Of a stretch of DNA of 64,000 nucleotides, positions 9,807 through 20,526 are shown piece after piece (the first letter of the stretch is position 1; every line of letters begins with the position of its first letter). The notes under the pieces were generated by a model. That model was not told the DNA's origin. It ran no database searches and saw nothing but the letters and a program-made list of their open reading frames with translations. Source of the DNA: Pyropia yezoensis (Eukaryota > Rhodophyta > Bangiophyceae > Bangiales > Bangiaceae); contig CM020620.1 of assembly GCA_009829735.1 (NCBI GenBank), positions 12,521,420 through 12,585,419 of the forward strand, given 5' to 3'. Position numbers and translations under genes: made by a program.

Positions 9807-12446
9807 TCAGTTCGCCACGCGGACGCGCACCACCGCGTCCGATGGAATGGTAACGACGTCGCCGACGCGCACGCCGCGGCGCGTCGCGAGCGGCACCGCC
9901 CCCTCTCCCGCGTCTGCGTCCTCCACCACCAGCGGCTTGTGTGCCCACCCTGCCCCCGCCGCGTACTTGTAGCCATCGCCCAAGTCGGGTACCGTCCACG
10001 CCAAGTCGTCGAGGCCGTAGTTGCGGACGACCAGCGAGTCGGCCCACGTCTCCACCGACCACCCGCGGGAGCGCACCTGGTGCAGCTCCGAGGCAGTGAG
10101 AAAGACCGCTCGTGGCCGCGCCGCCCGCACCGCACGGACTGCCGTGGAAAGGCAGCGCATGTGCTTCTCGTATGTGCCCCGGGCGTACGGGGAGGAGAGT
10201 GCGTTTTGCGCGTGCCACATGAGCGAGATGAAGCGCGCATTGTCGCCACCAGACACGTGTGGTGGCGGGCCCGACGTGGCCCGTGACCCGGGCCGACGGG
10301 TCCCGTTGGCTGGCCCCCCAGACCCCGATGACGGGGCCAGCGCGGCGAGGACGCCCTCAATCGCCGCGTCGCAGTCAAAGCCCGGGAAGAAGACGTCAAA
10401 GCGGAAGCGGTCGTGCAGGCTCAACGACCGCACCCCCACCTCCGCGTCGAGCGCCCACGACTGGTCCTCCCCCATCTCGGCGCCAATCATCCCTTCCGAC
10501 GCCACCGCCGCCGCCGCCACCCCCGTCCACACATTGTGGGGGGACGACATGACCGCGGGGCGGTACCCCCAAAACGACTCAAATGCGTCGACGCCGGGGC
10601 GGAGCCAGGCGCGGGCTGCCGCGACGGTGGCGAGGGCGGCCTCGGAAAACTCGGAACGCAACACAGCTGGGTCCGTCGCACAGACGAGGCCCGCGGCAAA
10701 GCACGCGCGCGCTTTTGCGTCCGTCCGCAGGGCAGTGAGCCAGGCGGCGATGCCAAAGTGGGAGCGGCCATGGAATTCGGGGTGCCACAGCCCCGACCGG
10801 AAGAGATCGAGGTACGCAAACCGCAGCGATGACGGGCGGTGGTAGGGCGCACGCTCCAGCCCAAATGGCCCATCGCGCGACAAGGCCAGCTCCTGGTAGG
10901 CAGGCACCGCGTGAGCGGGGAGGTCGTCCGCCATCGCACCACGGGGCGCGTCCACGACGCTGCCGGCACTAGGGCCGTTTGCGGCGGCAGCGGCAGCCGC
11001 ATTGGCCTTCCACGCGGCGCGCATGGCCTCAAAGTCGGGCCCACCCACCACCCAGTGGGGCGTCAACACCGCCCGCTGCGAAAAAGGCACCCCTGCGTTG
11101 AGGCTGCGGAGGAAGTGCGCCAGCCGCAGCACATCGTCCACCGTCTCGACGCCCGCGCGCGCGTACCACAAGGAACCGTTTGAAATGTGGAGGTCCGCGT
11201 GGGCCTCCCAGTGCGAGTTGTTGGGGAAGAGGGGCACGCTGTCCGCGATGCGGCCCCAGTCGTCGCCACTAATCACCAGGAAGCTCCGGTCTGCCACCAG
11301 CGGTGCTCTTTGCCGGTTGAGGTCCACCGTGGCGCTGTCCATGCCCAGCCACTGCGTCCGTGACGCGGCCGATGGGCGGCCGTCCGGCCCGACGACGCTG
11401 GTCGCGCCAGCAGCAGCGCCGGCGGCAGCGCCGGCGTCGCTCAACCGGCGCCCCCCTCCCCCCCCAAACGCAGAACCAAACGGCGCCGATGACGACGCAC
11501 GGAGCGCGTCGGCGGCCGACGCGCTCGATGCAGGCGCCACCAGCGGGAGTGCAAACGCCAGCGCCAGCGATACGATCAGGATGGCCAACAAGACGAGCAG
11601 CACGTGGGTGGCCACAAATCGTGGGTCGGGCTCCGCCCCGCCGCCGCCGCCGCCCACCAGGGCGCGAAACGCGCCGAGGACGCCGCCGCCAGCAGGAGCC
11701 TTCCCGGATCGGCAGCTGCTAGTCCAGCCGTCGCCGCCGCCCGCCTCGGTCGTCCCGTTGACGCCAGCCCAGGCGCCCCCCTTGGTTGTGGCCGTCGACG
11801 ATGAGGATGACGGCGACGCGCTCCGGTACCGCGCGCCGCCCATAAACGCAGACGGCAAAAAGAACCACCTTGATGGGCTGCACGAGACCCCAAACCCACG
11901 CGTGTGGCCGTAACTTCTTCCACCGCCGCTGCTGCTGGTGGGGGCCCCAGATCCAGCGCCCCCACCCCCGCCTCCACCGCCCGCGCCCCCACCGCCACCA
12001 CCACCACCACCGCCGCCACCGCAGGAAGTCGCTGGCGCTGGACCGGCTGCAAACACCACGGCAGCCGAGCTGGTCACAACGCCGCGGCACGCCTCCCCAC
12101 CAACGCTCCTCCCGCACCCAGAGCAACCGCCGCCGCCGCCACCGCCGCCACCACCGCCACCACCGCCATCGCCACCGCCCGCCGTGGACCCCCCCTCGTC
12201 GCCACTCATCTCTCCTCCCCGAACAGGGCAGCCACACGGCGGCAACCGCGGCGTAGGCGCATCGGTCGCCCTCCTCCCTGACCCACCGTCCGCGGCCGCC
12301 CTGTCCATGCCGCCGCCACCGCTGACACTAGCCGGCCGGCCCGCCCAGCGGCCGTCGAGCCGGTCGCCACCGCCGGCGGGTCCGTCTAGGGCAGGAACCA
12401 CCGTCGCGGCTGGACCGCCTCCGCCCCATGGGGGCATCGAACACAC
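9807..12446 (-). CDS. Membrane-anchored NodB-like polysaccharide deacetylase family protein
   Basis: A single 879-codon frame. Residues 1-270 are disordered and Gly/Ser-rich with long Gly runs encoded by GCC repeats. A hydrophobic segment at about 279-303 (THVLLVLLAILIVSLALAFA) would make it a type II membrane protein with the C-terminal domain in the lumen. The C-terminal 500 residues contain SGDDWGR (393-399), which matches the metal-binding Asp pair of NodB motif 1 (TFDDG-like), and HGRSH (559-563), which matches the H-x3-H metal-binding motif 2. Likely substrates are acetylated cell-wall or glycoprotein glycans in the Golgi or outside the cell; this is inferred. The first ATG was taken as the start, but the low-complexity N-terminus leaves it uncertain. 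The family may also include inactive members. Confidence 0.65.
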   Translation of the reverse strand: MCSMPPWGGGGPAATVVPALDGPAGGGDRLDGRWAGRPASVSGGGGMDRAAADGGSGRRATDAPTPRLPPCGCPVRGGEMSGDEGGSTAGGGDGGGGGGGGGGGGGGCSGCGRSVGGEACRGVVTSSAAVVFAAGPAPATSCGGGGGGGGGGGGAGGGGGGGGAGSGAPTSSSGGGRSYGHTRGFGVSCSPSRWFFLPSAFMGGARYRSASPSSSSSTATTKGGAWAGVNGTTEAGGGDGWTSSCRSGKAPAGGGVLGAFRALVGGGGGGAEPDPRFVATHVLLVLLAILIVSLALAFALPLVAPASSASAADALRASSSAPFGSAFGGGGGRRLSDAGAAAGAAAGATSVVGPDGRPSAASRTQWLGMDSATVDLNRQRAPLVADRSFLVISGDDWGRIADSVPLFPNNSHWEAHADLHISNGSLWYARAGVETVDDVLRLAHFLRSLNAGVPFSQRAVLTPHWVVGGPDFEAMRAAWKANAAAAAAANGPSAGSVVDAPRGAMADDLPAHAVPAYQELALSRDGPFGLERAPYHRPSSLRFAYLDLFRSGLWHPEFHGRSHFGIAAWLTALRTDAKARACFAAGLVCATDPAVLRSEFSEAALATVAAARAWLRPGVDAFESFWGYRPAVMSSPHNVWTGVAAAAVASEGMIGAEMGEDQSWALDAEVGVRSLSLHDRFRFDVFFPGFDCDAAIEGVLAALAPSSGSGGPANGTRRPGSRATSGPPPHVSGGDNARFISLMWHAQNALSSPYARGTYEKHMRCLSTAVRAVRAARPRAVFLTASELHQVRSRGWSVETWADSLVVRNYGLDDLAWTVPDLGDGYKYAAGAGWAHKPLVVEDADAGEGAVPLATRRGVRVGDVVTIPSDAVVRVRVAN

Positions 12447-15400
12447 GGGGAGAGGGGCGGGCGGCTCGATGTGGGGGGAGAGGGGGGGGGGGGGGAACCG
12501 ACCGTAGCGTCACCTCCACCAGTGGCGGAAGGCTGGCGTGGCACTCAAAGCGAGCAGGTCAAACCGCAAAAGCAATCGGCAAGCGGCCGTCCGACCACCA
12601 CCCCTCGGACACCTCCGAGTGGCGCGGCGGTCCAGTCGCGGTAGCGCGATGCGGAATAGGAGAGAGCAACAACACATGCGCCGTAGGCGCCGTCGTAGGC
12701 GCCGTAGGCGCGTACGACGGGGAGGCAAGCCGCGAGCGCATAAAAGCCCGCCACGCTCCGCTCCGCCCCCCCCGCCAGCCAGGCCAATGCGCCAACCTCG
12801 TCAGACGCTAACGTCCCGCCTCCCACCCACCTAAAGCTAGCCGACGGTGACAACCCCGCCTCACAGGCCTATGTACGACGCTCCGACTTCGGTGGCAAAA
12901 GCTCCACCCCACCGCACGGCGCAGACGCCCGCGTGGTGGCCCCCACACGGATGGGCAACCGGCGCCGCGGGACCCCGCCACCCCTCCTCCCGCCCCCAAC
13001 CGTGTGGGCCCAGCCGCTGGCAGCCGCCTGGCGGGATGCCTACACTGGCGCGTGGCGCGTCCGCAGGACGTGGTCAGACGATGGGGGGGGGGGGGGGGGG
13101 GGGGGAGGGGGGGGGCGCGGGGATTGGCAAAGGAGAGGAAGGCGGGGCGCGCCGCAGGGGCCAGGCCCGATTGGCGGGCGCGGGGTGGGCGGGAGTGCCC
13201 GACGCGAGCGGCGACCAGGCGGCGTGCGCACGCGCCCGACGCAGCGCGCGCCACTGGGTGGGGGGGGGGGGGCGACTCGGCGTCGTCGGCGCCCCACCGG
13301 CAACTACGGCCGGCGGAGGAGAGTCCACGTGAACGGGTTTGCAGAGCGCTGCGCTCACATCAGGCGTGTGCTGTACCGCCTTTCCCCGCTCTTTTCCACT
13401 CGTTTCCGGCCGTGAAGCTTGACGCCTGACCTTTGGCAGGTGAGGGAGGGGGCAGCCCGGGGCGGGTCTGGGGGGGGGGCGAGTGCCTCGTCGCCATTGC
13501 TGGGGGGACCGCCCCTCGAGCCGTCTGACAGAAGAGAGGGCGCGGTGGACCCACTCACGGCAATTTTCGCACTGATGGCCACCCCACATGATCGGCAGGA
13601 CGGTTGAGTGGGGCCCGGACGGCCAAGAACGTCTGCCCGCCGACGCGACCAGTGGCGCAGAAGCCATCCCTCGAGTCGGTGTACATACTGTACACCTCTG
13701 TACATGCGCGTCAATGACGCTGTGTCCATCCATTGGCCCCAATTCAAGAGCCTCTCCATCACGGACAATCCTCTGGAGAAGGCGCGTGTCCAAAGCGAAC
13801 AACTGAACACGCCGTCTCTCATGTCTGCTGACAGACTCTGCGGGAGCGGACGGACCCCCAGCTGGGGGGGGACTGCTGACCGGGGTCCCATGATCGCGTA
13901 CAGTAAACCCCAAGTCGTCCACTCGCAGACCGCCGCGTCGGCAAGCATGGTCTTCCGGAGCTTCAAACTACTGTACGGGTCCCCCTCCACCGCCCAGCAA
14001 TGCAGCTGAGCCGGGCACCAGCACGATGACACGCGCCGCGGTCATCATGCCGTTTCAGTAGCGTGGGGCGGGCTTGGACCGACCCGGTTTTACTGACAGT
14101 GGCCAGAGAGCCTAACCCCCGCGTCGCGGCTATATTTACGGACAGCAGGGCGTGCGTGGTACACAGCCGGATACATGAATTATTCGTCGTGGGCTCGGCC
14201 ACGCGCACCAACCGCGTCTCGCCGCGAGGGTGGCCCGGCTCGATGCGGGCACACACCCCCACGCTGCCCCCCACGAGGCACGGGAGACGACCACGGCGTA
14301 TCCATAGCCTCTATGCCTGTGCGGTCAGAGGCGGTGGGGGGGGACGGGGCGTCCCTCGTGGCGTCGGCTGTGCTGCTCTGCAGACGACGGGCGCCGAATT
14401 CCTCGCAACTGTCACACGGGGCATCGTCGCGCTAGTTTTCCTGTGGCGCCGCTGCCCCCCCGGTGGCTGGCGCACCTCGGCCACCACAGCGCAGACCATG
14501 ACTGTGACGCCATCGTCTTCTCCCGCCCCCCCGCCTCACCGCACCGGCCCGCGCCATCATCGTCCTTGCGCTCACCACCACACTCCCTCCACTTGGCAAA
14601 CGACGCACGTCGCGGACGGGGCGGCTCTCGGGGGTGGCGGACATTCCCCACACACTCGCTCGCCCTCGCAGTGCGTACATACTGTACTGCCCACAGTGGC
14701 CGCAACGGCGGATGGACCTCGTCATGGCGGGCCGGCCCGTTGGCGGTGGCCTGTGTGTGGCGCCCTGCTGTCGTGCCGCGTCACGTCCCGTTTTTCCATG
14801 GTCACGCGTAGGGCAGCCGAGACCCCGCTGTGCCTCGTGCACGTCGTCACGGCCAGAAGGGGCCGGCGTAGCCCCAGCATGCTACTGTGCTTGAGTGGGG
14901 GTGGCATCCCCGCATGGCGAGGTCACGCCCGTGACGGGGTCTACGCGAGCCGTTGGTGGACTCCACGAGGGGATGGGTGCCCGCGACTTGGGACGCAGGC
15001 GCACGTGTCAGATCGGCCGATAGGAAGGTGCTGACAAGGGCGGACGCGCGCGGGGAAGCGGGGGTGGGGGGGGTGGGGAGGGCTCCATCATTCAACGCCC
15101 TGGCTTCCCCGAGCATCTGGTCTGGTGTGGCGGTGGCATTCATTAGGATGAAGGTTTCCACATGCACGAGCGCGTGCCCCCTCAGTCAGTCGCGGCGGCA
15201 AGCGGGGGCTATTTGGAGCGCCAGTGGTACCAGCATGAAGGTTTGCACTCGCACTGGCACGCTTTCCGTCATACTCGCAGCGACCGAAGGGAGGCGTCGT
15301 AGCCGTGGCAGCGTCGGGTGCAGCATCTGCCAGAGCACCCGCGTAGTCCATAGCGCGGCTGTGAGCGGGCGCATCGATCGGAGCAGCCGCCACGGCCCTC

Positions 15401-16342
15401 TTTCACGGTCTTCCCCACCCCGTCAGGGCGGTACGGGGGACCAGTTTGCCAGGCACCGCCTCGGCAACCCACGTGTCCCGAGGGCCGTCATGCCCGCCTG
15501 TATCGCCATCCCATCTTGGCCATAGAGCGCAGCAGCCTTTGCCTCGCTTGTAGGGACCCCCGCCTCCCCGACAGCTGCGTGCTTTGCCCTCCTCACCGCC
15601 GGTGTGTACGTAGAGAATAGGGATAAGGCGTGTCCACTGACTGGGCTCTGGCGGTATCGCTGAGGCGAGCACGTTGGCGGCGGCGGCTGGCAAGTCTTGT
15701 CGGGCACGTGGTCGGAAAAGTCATCCCCTGCAGCGGGCGCTAGCTATCCTTCACCCTGTGCCTGTGTTTGGTGGGAGACCATCACCCTGTGTGTGGTGGG
15801 CTTTCGTCGTGAGCACCATCGTAGCCGTGATGGGCGACGTTGCGGGCCGGGCGCTCTGCCGGGCTGGATGGCTTCGCCGCCAGAGGACCACCTTTACTTG
15901 GGACGGGTGGCAGACGAGAGGCGCGTGACCTTCTCGCCGTGATCTTAAGCGCCCAGGCGGGGTCCTTGCAGAGTACATCCACTGTCCCGGAGTGTCGTCC
16001 CTATGGCAATTCCATGTGAGTAATTAGATCACTTCTTTCATCGGTGGTGCTGCATCGTTCGGCCCGTCGGGCCAGCACCGGCCCCACGCGAGACGGGACC
16101 GTGCCTGGGAGGGCTCGCCGTCTGCCCCGCCAGCAAGTGGCGCCATCAGCAGCGCCTAACAGGGTGTTTTTTTCTTCCTCACGCTCACCGCTCCCTCCGT
16201 CGTTGCCGGCTCCTGCCCCTGGAAAAGCCACCTTGGCTGTGATCGCTGCTGCCCTCCGGGACCCGAGTACTTGACTCGACTGTTGCCTTCTTTTTGCAGC
16301 CCCGTGGGCTGTCGAACCGTCCCCGCACCGCGCCCATACACC
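12447..16342. other. Gene-poor, G-run rich stretch
   Basis: Nearly 3.9 kb without a gene I can support. Frames of 200-320 codons exist on both strands but look like chance frames of GC-rich DNA (mixed composition, no domains). The stretch holds a GTAGGCGCC-type tandem repeat (12676-12712), long poly-G tracts (13083-13117, 13258-13271), two copies of GTACATACTGTAC (13681, 14675), and two related 25-30 bp segments near 15147 and 15233 that share ATGAAGGTTT. A good 3' splice-site sequence (CCTTCTTTTTGCAG, ending at about 16300) precedes the next gene and suggests a 5' UTR intron. Confidence 0.4.
12676..12712 (+). repeat. Short tandem repeat, GTAGGCGCC units
   Basis: Four imperfect copies of GTAGGCGCC(GTC) follow one another in an arginine-codon-like pattern. 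No gene is associated with them. They are likely a replication-slippage repeat. Confidence 0.6.
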
Positions 16343-17306
16343 ATGCAGGTTCCAGCAGGCGTCGTTTACACTGCCTTTGGCGTCACTATTCTCATCGCCA
16401 CGGTCCTCCTCCTCCGTGCGGTGACCTCCCTTCGCCGCCACTTCCTCAACTACCATGAGGAGTTGGCGTGGCCCGACGGCGACCAAGGGCGCCGCGTGTC
16501 GGGGTCGACGGAAACCAGGCTGGTGCTGAACGGGGGCGCCCTTGAGGGCGACGAAGTCCCGCTGCCGCCGCCGCGGGTTTCCCTTCCCGAATGGGTTGCA
16601 GGGGGGGGGGAAGGGGCTGCTAAGCGGGTCCCACCGTTGTCAATTGCACAGCTGGAACAGGCGTGTCCGACTGCTGTTATGGCCCAGTCAAGCGCAGCGG
16701 AGAGCAACGAAGAGGAGGGAGACGCGGGAGCAGGGTCAACGGCAGAGGCCCCGCCGTGTCCGGTCTGCTTGGAAGACATGGAACCGGGGCAGATGGTGCG
16801 GACATTGCCAGTCTGCGGCCATTTGTATCACGATGCGTACGTTCGGGAAGGGGGTGCTGTGGGTCTCACTTTGGATGGATTGGGAGCACCGAGGACTGGG
16901 CTGCATCTCTGTTTCTTGGGGTGGCTTGCAGACGAACGTGTGCTGGTGCTGTGCGTAGCGTGTTAACTCAGCTGTTGGCCCGTCCATGGGTTCGTTGCTT
17001 CTTGTATGTCATGGTATCGCACTTCTGTCTCTCTGTTTTTTGTGCTTGCATGTCACACACAGGTGCATATCAATGTGGGCAGCCCGCAAGAACAGATGCC
17101 CGGTGTGTAACCAAGCGATAGTGGCCATCTCGGACACCTCGGCCGACGCTGGTCCTTCGGACGCACTGCAGCAGCGGCGGCAGCGGGCGCTGAGCCATGA
17201 CCACCGACTCGCGACGGGTCGCCTGTACGGCGGAACGCCCCCTCCGCCAGTGTCCCAGATGATGGCCCGGGCCATGTCGGTCGGGCTGAATACCCGCGGT
17301 CCATGA
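16343..17306 (+). CDS. Membrane RING-H2 E3 ubiquitin ligase (ATL-like), two exons
   Basis: Exon 1 is 16343-16836 and exon 2 is 17063-17306, joined in phase 2. The intron (226 nt) has a GTACGT donor and a CACACAG acceptor. The product is 245 aa. An N-terminal hydrophobic helix (about 6-25) is followed by a basic stretch, then a linker, then a RING-H2 finger completed only by splicing: C139, C142, C158, H160, H163, C166, C177, C180, with the CISMW tryptophan that contacts the E2 enzyme. This TM-plus-RING-H2 layout is that of ATL/RNF-type ligases acting at endomembranes. The C-terminal 60 residues are Gln/Arg- and Pro-rich. The ATG at 16343 is the first in frame; an upstream 3' splice-like site suggests a 5' UTR intron. 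Confidence 0.88.
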
Positions 17307-18511
17307 GGCGCACCTGCCGTGTTGTATTGGTTGCTTGTTCGGTATCGGCTGAGCACATCGGCGGTGAGCCAACAGCCTCCGCGGCTGAACGCAAGACGCG
17401 GAACAGGAACGTCGGGGTATCTGGGACGACAAAGGGGCTTGTGTGGTTTCGGTTTCAAGGACTTTTTGCGCACCCCCTCGTTGACCTCGCCGACATGTGC
17501 GCCCGAAGCGCCCTGTGGTCAGGAGTCGAAGGCTGGTCTGCGCACGCCATGCGCTGATTCAGACTAGCATTGTGACGCTGGGATATGTGTGGAGCGACGG
17601 TGCTAATTGTTTTACCACTCCACCCCCCGTTTTTCGGTGGGCAGAGAGATGCTGCCCGTGTACAGCGACGTGCGGGGTGCGGGGACGTTGTAAAGTGGGA
17701 GAAGCCACGTGCTGCGTGAAGGGAATGACACGCGAAGCAGTTGTGTCCGTCTCAGCCGACTCGCTTATGTCCGAAGGCGCACGATTCTCCGTGCACCGCT
17801 ACAGCTCCCATTGTATCTGCTGTGCTTTCATAAACGCGCACCGGCCGTTGCGCGCGGATATGTCCGCGGATACACCGTAGCGGTGGTTGTATGGAAGAAG
17901 CACACATCCTTCTGGTGTGTCTCTGTACCGCTGCTGTCTACCCCAGACTGGCAGGTTCAGGTTCCGAGCTTTCTTGACGAAGGAAGACTCTGTCGAGAAC
18001 GAAACAAATTTCACATCAAGTACTTTCCGCACATGCCAGATCTCGCGACCGAGGAAACGGCCGAGTCGTCTCTCCCCATTCGTCCTCTCTCTGGCAACCG
18101 CATGATCGCCCGTCGCGGCACAGCCCTGTCAATGCATCCACCTGAGATAGACGCCTCCGATTTTCAGCCTGGTGCGCACTGCAGTCTCATAGGGGCAGGC
18201 TGCAGGCCTGTTGATGTTCAGCATGTGCCTCGACGCATTCCGAGCGAGAGCGTGTGCGGCTCGTGTGCCGTCCATTGCCCGGCGACAGCAGATGCCAACT
18301 GTTGAAGCTCCTCATATTGTGGATGGCATCGGCGACAGCTTGTTGCCACTGTAGTGTGTAGGCAGTCAGTAAGACGCTGGCTGGCCTCCCACCTTTTGCT
18401 TAAGCTCTTCGGCTGCTCGTGTCCTGCCTTGGGCACTCGGCGTGGCTTCACTGTTCTGTGCATCCATTTTTTAGTAGGGGTGCGCACCCTTTCGACGCAC
18501 GCCTGCCCGCC
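17307..18511. other. Intergenic between two RING genes
   Basis: About 1.2 kb. One frame (about 17709-18305, +) stays open for 198 codons but has no ATG near its beginning and no recognisable domain. I treat it as uncertain. The region is less GC-biased than its surroundings and probably holds the promoter and 5' UTR of the HEI10-like gene. Confidence 0.35.
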
Positions 18512-20096
18512 ATGCGGTGCAACCTGTGCTGGAAGGACATCCGTGGGCAAGGCTTCCTCACCCGCTGCCGCCACCTGTTTTGTATGTTGAATGCATCTGC
18601 TATGAGCGCTCTGTGCTTTTGCTTTCCAATGTCTTTGAAGGGGCTGCTCGACAGATAGCGCACGTATGCATTTTTCTCTTTTGGACGTGACGCTGACGTC
18701 CAGCGAGGACATGACGCCCGGTCGGAGATGCTGCCTGGAAATGCTTTTTCTTCTTTGCCCGTCCTCTGCCTTTTCGGTGAACAGGCTCGGAGTGTTGCCA
18801 AGTGCACCTGGAGCAGAAGGACACCTGTCCCTTGTGCTCTCAGGTGCTTCCCAAGAATGGAGTCCGACCTGTCCCTGTCGAAGCTGACGACGCGATGATC
18901 CGGTCGCTGGCGTCGTCCATGTTTGGACTTGAGCCCAAGACGCTGGTGGATATTCTTCGCCATGGCGTCCAGTTTTGGGCCACCCAGCAGAGAGCAGAGT
19001 CTCTTCATGAAGCTGCACGCTGTAGGTACTCCCTCAGTCTTTGATAGGAGCGCCTGACCTGGTTATTGCTGTAGTGCGTCTCTCTTTGCCATGCGACGAG
19101 TGCCAGCTCATGTCAGACGGTGAGACTAACGGTTTCTTGCAACCGGCTGCGCTCCATTCCTGTCCTGCTGTTGTTTCTGCTTGCTTCTGCTTGTGGATGT
19201 TCTGGCCAGCGCGAGCGCTGGAGACGCAGCTGCAGCAGGTCCAAGAGTCCGAGGCTAAAGCTCAGCAGTCTCTGGCCGACGAGCAAGCGCGTACAGCTCG
19301 GCTCAAGACTGACAAGGCGCAGCTCAGGGCCATGGTCAAGGAGCTCAGTCACCAGCAAAACTCTCGAGATCATCTAGATGTGGAGCATGCAGCACACCCT
19401 GTGGCGAGCGCCAGTGGTTTGCTTCACTCTATGCAGCAGCCGAGCTCAGCCGGCGCACACGGAAAGAGGCGGAAGCAGACACACAGCCAGCGTCGCGCCG
19501 GTCATGTTGAGACGCTTGACCGCAGCCTTCATCAAGACTCGGGGCTGTTCATGCCGCAGGTGGAACAGCGCAACATTGGGGCAGACGACGAACGAGCAGA
19601 TTCGCTCAAGCGCTCGCGGAGCCGGGTGCCTGGCCCGGCTCATGAATCGCCCAGCGGCAGACTCGGGTCGACGACGTCCCGCCGTCGCCTGCCAAGCCAA
19701 GCCTTCCACGTGGACCAAGAGGACGGCGCAGAAGCTGACCAAGAGGATCAGCTGGTGAGCTCCCGAGCGCCCGTCGCAAGCGCTTCAGCTTCTCCCAGGC
19801 GGCTGAGCCGCTTCTTTCCTGCACCCCGACCAACGCGGTCGAGTCTGCGGCCAGCGTCGTCCCGCCTTCTGTACGATGGTGAGCCCGTCCGTGAGGGCGA
19901 CGCTTCCACTGGTCAACGGGCAGCCGCGCAATCTATCTACAGGGGTGTGGCCCTTGAGGGAAACCGGACAATGAAGCTGCCCAGTTCCCGAAGCGGCGGC
20001 ACACCCGCGGCGTCTGAGGGCATCAACACTGGGGGGGGTTCCATGGACTTTCCCGGAGCGGGCGGTCGCCGACACCCATTCTTGGCGCGAAAGTGA
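18512..20096 (+). CDS. HEI10: HEI10/CCNB1IP1-like RING protein (meiotic crossover factor), four exons
   Basis: Proposed exons are 18512-18581, 18785-19021, 19075-19119 and 19210-20096, giving about 412 aa. Introns 1 (GTATGT...CAG) and 3 (GTGAGA...CAG) are well supported by reading frame. The 45-nt exon 3 is the choice that keeps frame but is less certain. The start MRCNLCWKDIRGQ matches the HEI10/CCNB1IP1 hallmark. The RING is C3, C6, C19, H21, C24, C27, C38, C41. It is followed by SQVLPKNGVRPV and a region matching the family's conserved block after the RING. Exon 4 opens with a coiled coil (ALETQLQQVQESEAKAQQ onward) and ends in a Ser/Arg-rich tail, as in HEI10. In plants and animals this SUMO/ubiquitin-type ligase marks class I crossover sites on the synaptonemal complex. 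A Cys replaces the His usually found two residues after the fifth ligand. Confidence 0.8.
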
Positions 20097-20526
20097 TTGG
20101 AAAGCTGTCGCACCTCTGTCATGGACGGCCAGGAAGCGGTCGAGCAGCTCATTGAGTAGCCACGGAGCGGCCAGAGGGCACGTGGATTGGCCATGGATGG
20201 GTCGACGAGCTCGTGGAGTGGCCAGGAGGCGCTCGGTAAGCCATTTCGCGGTGGCGACCAGAAGCGCGGCACCATGACACTAGTCGGCGGGAGACCATCA
20301 CGCAAAGAACGCTTGTGGAACATGCCATGGACCAATACAGGGGCAGGGATCAAGGGAAAGCGTGCGTACAAGGTACAAACGAGCAGAAAACGAGCACCAA
20401 AGCCGCGCATGTGTGGCCGCCAGACCACAACAATCGACCAAAACCGCCACGCCGTGCTCAGGGAGCAGTCTCACAACCGAGGCGCGCCTACAAAAAGGAA
20501 AGGAGACGAACGGAAATGCGCACACC
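20097..20526. other. Short intergenic between convergent genes
   Basis: These 430 bp hold no gene. Degenerate copies of a GGCCAGGA(A/G)GCG-type motif occur at 20125-20240. The region probably contains both 3' UTRs. Confidence 0.4.

Noticed and set aside
12004-12180. Short CCACCG/GCCGCC periodic tract, considered as a CRISPR-like or VNTR array
   Set aside because: There are no unique spacers; it is a trinucleotide run encoding Gly in the deacetylase-like gene.
13355-14032. 225-codon minus frame with several Trp and Cys
   Set aside because: No recognisable motif, and it overlaps another open minus frame; composition suggests non-coding sequence.
14063-15034. 323-codon plus frame
   Set aside because: Mixed Arg/His/Thr/Cys composition, no domain, no splice or start context; looks like a chance frame.
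17709-18305. 198-codon plus frame between the RING genes
   Set aside because: It starts at GTG, has no suitable ATG and no domain, so it is not called as a gene.
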